A stretch of 5,514 bases of DNA from Hyphomicrobium_A sp964405975 (lineage in GTDB: Bacteria > Pseudomonadota > Alphaproteobacteria > Rhizobiales > Hyphomicrobiaceae): NCBI GenBank assembly GCA_964405975.1, contig CAYOPW010000094.1, positions 1-5,514 of the forward strand, given 5' to 3'. Position 1 is the first letter of the stretch. Each line of letters opens with the position of its first letter. This document shows, piece by piece, positions 4,355 to 5,514 of the stretch. The position numbers and the translations under genes were made by a program. Under the pieces are notes generated by a model that made no database searches, was not told the origin of the DNA, and worked only from the letters and a program-made list of their open reading frames with translations.

Positions 4355-5514
4355 ATGCCACGTCTGCTGCGCCTGATACTCGCTGGCCTCATGGGCCTTG
4401 CGATGATCTTTACCGCTTCTGCCGCGAGTGCAGCCTCTGACAGTGCATTTCTCGCTACGCTGAATCCAGCCCAGCAAGCGGCCTTCAAGCAGTGGCGGGC
4501 TGCCAAGGCAAAGCACGCACGGCAGCTCGATGCCTATTGGACCCAGGTTCTACGCAAGCGCAAGGCGCGGCGGCGCAAGAGGTCAAAGCGCATACCGTTT
4601 GCGCATAGCGACTACGTTTTGACGTTCCCACCCGCATTCAAGGGCCCCGGTCTCAACAAAGCTCTTGCGCAGCGCTGGGCGCGGTTCCAGGCCAATCGGG
4701 CTAAAAAAAAGCCGAAGCGCAAGTCGCGTTCGCAGCCTGGTATCGATGATTTTCTTGCGGCCGCAAAAAAACACTATGGCTTTGTGCCCACACGCATCTC
4801 CGAGCGCGAGTTCAAGCGGCGCTATGCGAGAGAGTCGCTGGCGCTTGGGCTGACCAAGGTGCAGGTGGTGCGCGTGTACGCGCTTGAGACCGGCGGCAAT
4901 GGCACGGCCGATATGCAAGCTGGTATTCACCCAATTACGAAGAAAGGCCGGCCGATATCCTCAGCGCTTGGCTATGCCCAACTGCTTCACGCAAACACCA
5001 TTGGCGAGCTCGTGAAGCATGGCAATACGTTCCTCAAGCGGTTGCAGAACATGCGCGCATCCACGCGCGATCCGAAGCGCGCCCAGGAGCTCGACAATAA
5101 GATCGCCGCACTAAAGCGCATGATGAGGAGTGCGCGGTCGGTTCCCAATGATTGGTACAAGCATGTTACCTTTGCGAAGACGTCGCGCGGCTATGGTATG
5201 CACGCGATCAATCTCGATGGCGACATCGGGCCGTGGTTGCAGTCGGTGAAGCTAAGGGGCCTTAAAGACTTTGCCGCGAGAAAGGGCGTCACGAACATGT
5301 CCGGCGAAGAGATCGAACTGATGAACCTTTCCGGTCCGGCGACCGGGTTGGAAATGATGAAGCCAGCCGGGTTGACAGCGCCAACAACCAATTTCTTTTC
5401 GCGCCGCGCCTACTACGTGAACAAAATGGTGATGAACAAGACCTCAGCGGAACTGCTAGCGGAGTTCACGCGCCGCATGAACAGAAGCTCCAAGAAGCCA
5501 GGCGCCCTTGAGTT
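4355..5514 (+). CDS. Secreted lysozyme/lytic-transglycosylase-like protein with polybasic linker, 3'-truncated
   Basis: The frame runs for 386 full codons with no stop and leaves the window at the right edge. It starts with a clear signal peptide: Arg-containing n-region, a hydrophobic core around residues 5-20, then AxA-type sites in TASAASAAS near 20-28. Next comes a helical segment (30-65), two polybasic clusters (67-79, with 11 Arg/Lys in 13 residues; 115-125), and from about 130 a globular domain. The domain core has ALETGGNGT with Glu178, DMQAG (186-190) and SSALGYAQLL (202-211). This acidic residue followed by Gly-x-x-Gln resembles the catalytic Glu and the G-(L/Y)-(M/A)-Q motif of SLT/goose-lysozyme-fold transglycosylases. 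I infer periplasmic glycan-strand cleavage, but the resemblance is short and the family is not one I can name. The later part (NLSGPATGLEMM, FFSRRAYYVNKM) is unassigned. The start is ATG 4355 or TTG 4349. Two A-runs in the linker region are described separately. Confidence 0.8.
   Translation, partial: MPRLLRLILAGLMGLAMIFTASAASAASDSAFLATLNPAQQAAFKQWRAAKAKHARQLDAYWTQVLRKRKARRRKRSKRIPFAHSDYVLTFPPAFKGPGLNKALAQRWARFQANRAKKKPKRKSRSQPGIDDFLAAAKKHYGFVPTRISEREFKRRYARESLALGLTKVQVVRVYALETGGNGTADMQAGIHPITKKGRPISSALGYAQLLHANTIGELVKHGNTFLKRLQNMRASTRDPKRAQELDNKIAALKRMMRSARSVPNDWYKHVTFAKTSRGYGMHAINLDGDIGPWLQSVKLRGLKDFAARKGVTNMSGEEIELMNLSGPATGLEMMKPAGLTAPTTNFFSRRAYYVNKMVMNKTSAELLAEFTRRMNRSSKKPGALE
4703..4711 (+). 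other. In-phase slippery heptamer A AAA AAG with downstream hairpin
   Basis: A run of eight A followed by G is read as AAA AAA AAG. The heptamer A-AAA-AAG (4705-4711) is therefore in the phase needed for -1 slippage, as in dnaX. A small hairpin can form from 4713-4719 with 4725-4732: seven pairs, one bulged G and a five-base loop. It begins only one base after the slippery site, closer than usual. Slippage would give a 131-residue product ending at TGA 4747-4749. No convincing upstream Shine-Dalgarno-like stimulator is visible. The motif is real; its function is speculative. Confidence 0.3.
4765..4771 (+). other. Second in-phase A-run, A AAA AAA
   Basis: Seven A are read as gcA AAA AAA, again in the phase for -1 slippage. 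A -1 shift here would end at TGA 4885-4887, directly at the codon position of the proposed catalytic Glu178. It may simply be an indel-prone lysine tract. Confidence 0.25.

Noticed and set aside
4261..4930. Minus-strand open frames opposite the secreted protein gene
   Set aside because: They lack ribosome binding sites and recognisable motifs, while the plus strand shows a Shine-Dalgarno, signal peptide and a long open frame.

Overview
The window reads as a stretch of ordinary chromosome from an alphaproteobacterium. I would place it near the Hyphomicrobiales (Hyphomicrobium/Rhodomicrobium-like relatives). The evidence is GC-rich coding with G/C-ending codons, a family-typical L,D-transpeptidase, and the tightly packed order CoA-pyrophosphatase Nudix gene, DUF6111-type membrane protein, CCA nucleotidyltransferase, which I associate with that group. 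The taxonomic placement is inference from gene content only.

Layout from left to right. (1) Bases 1-1997, plus strand: the larger part of a YcbB-type L,D-transpeptidase gene that enters from the left. Its reading frame is open to the window edge and begins with about 95 codons of Ala/Asp/Lys-rich low-complexity sequence containing a degenerate AAKDE repeat. The GTG at 294 is an internal valine, not a start. (2) Bases 1994-4212, minus strand: a three-gene unit transcribed right to left, consisting of a Nudix CoA pyrophosphatase, a small two-helix membrane protein of the DUF6111 type, and a CCA-adding enzyme. The first two overlap by ATGA and the third starts 15 bases after the second stops. 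The last gene converges on the L,D-transpeptidase gene and their stop codons overlap, so no intergenic terminator is possible there. (3) Bases 4213-4354: a short divergent intergenic region with weak promoter-like elements. (4) Bases 4355-5514, plus strand: the start of a secreted protein that runs off the right edge. It has a signal peptide, two strongly polybasic clusters and a lysozyme/lytic-transglycosylase-like core (Glu178 in LETGG, then ALGYAQLL). Because it has no stop in the window, a simple ORF search would miss it.

The two plus-strand genes would both act on peptidoglycan outside the cytoplasm: one forms 3-3 cross-links and the other probably cleaves glycan strands. The minus-strand cassette between them is cytoplasmic or inner-membrane housekeeping (CoA/nucleotide turnover and tRNA 3'-end maturation). 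I see no tRNA or rRNA gene, CRISPR array, insertion sequence, integrase or phage gene. I do not see a new defence or mobile system. The points most worth following are the polybasic secreted lysozyme-fold-like protein, its two in-phase slippery A-runs, and the repeat-rich acidic N-terminal region of the L,D-transpeptidase.
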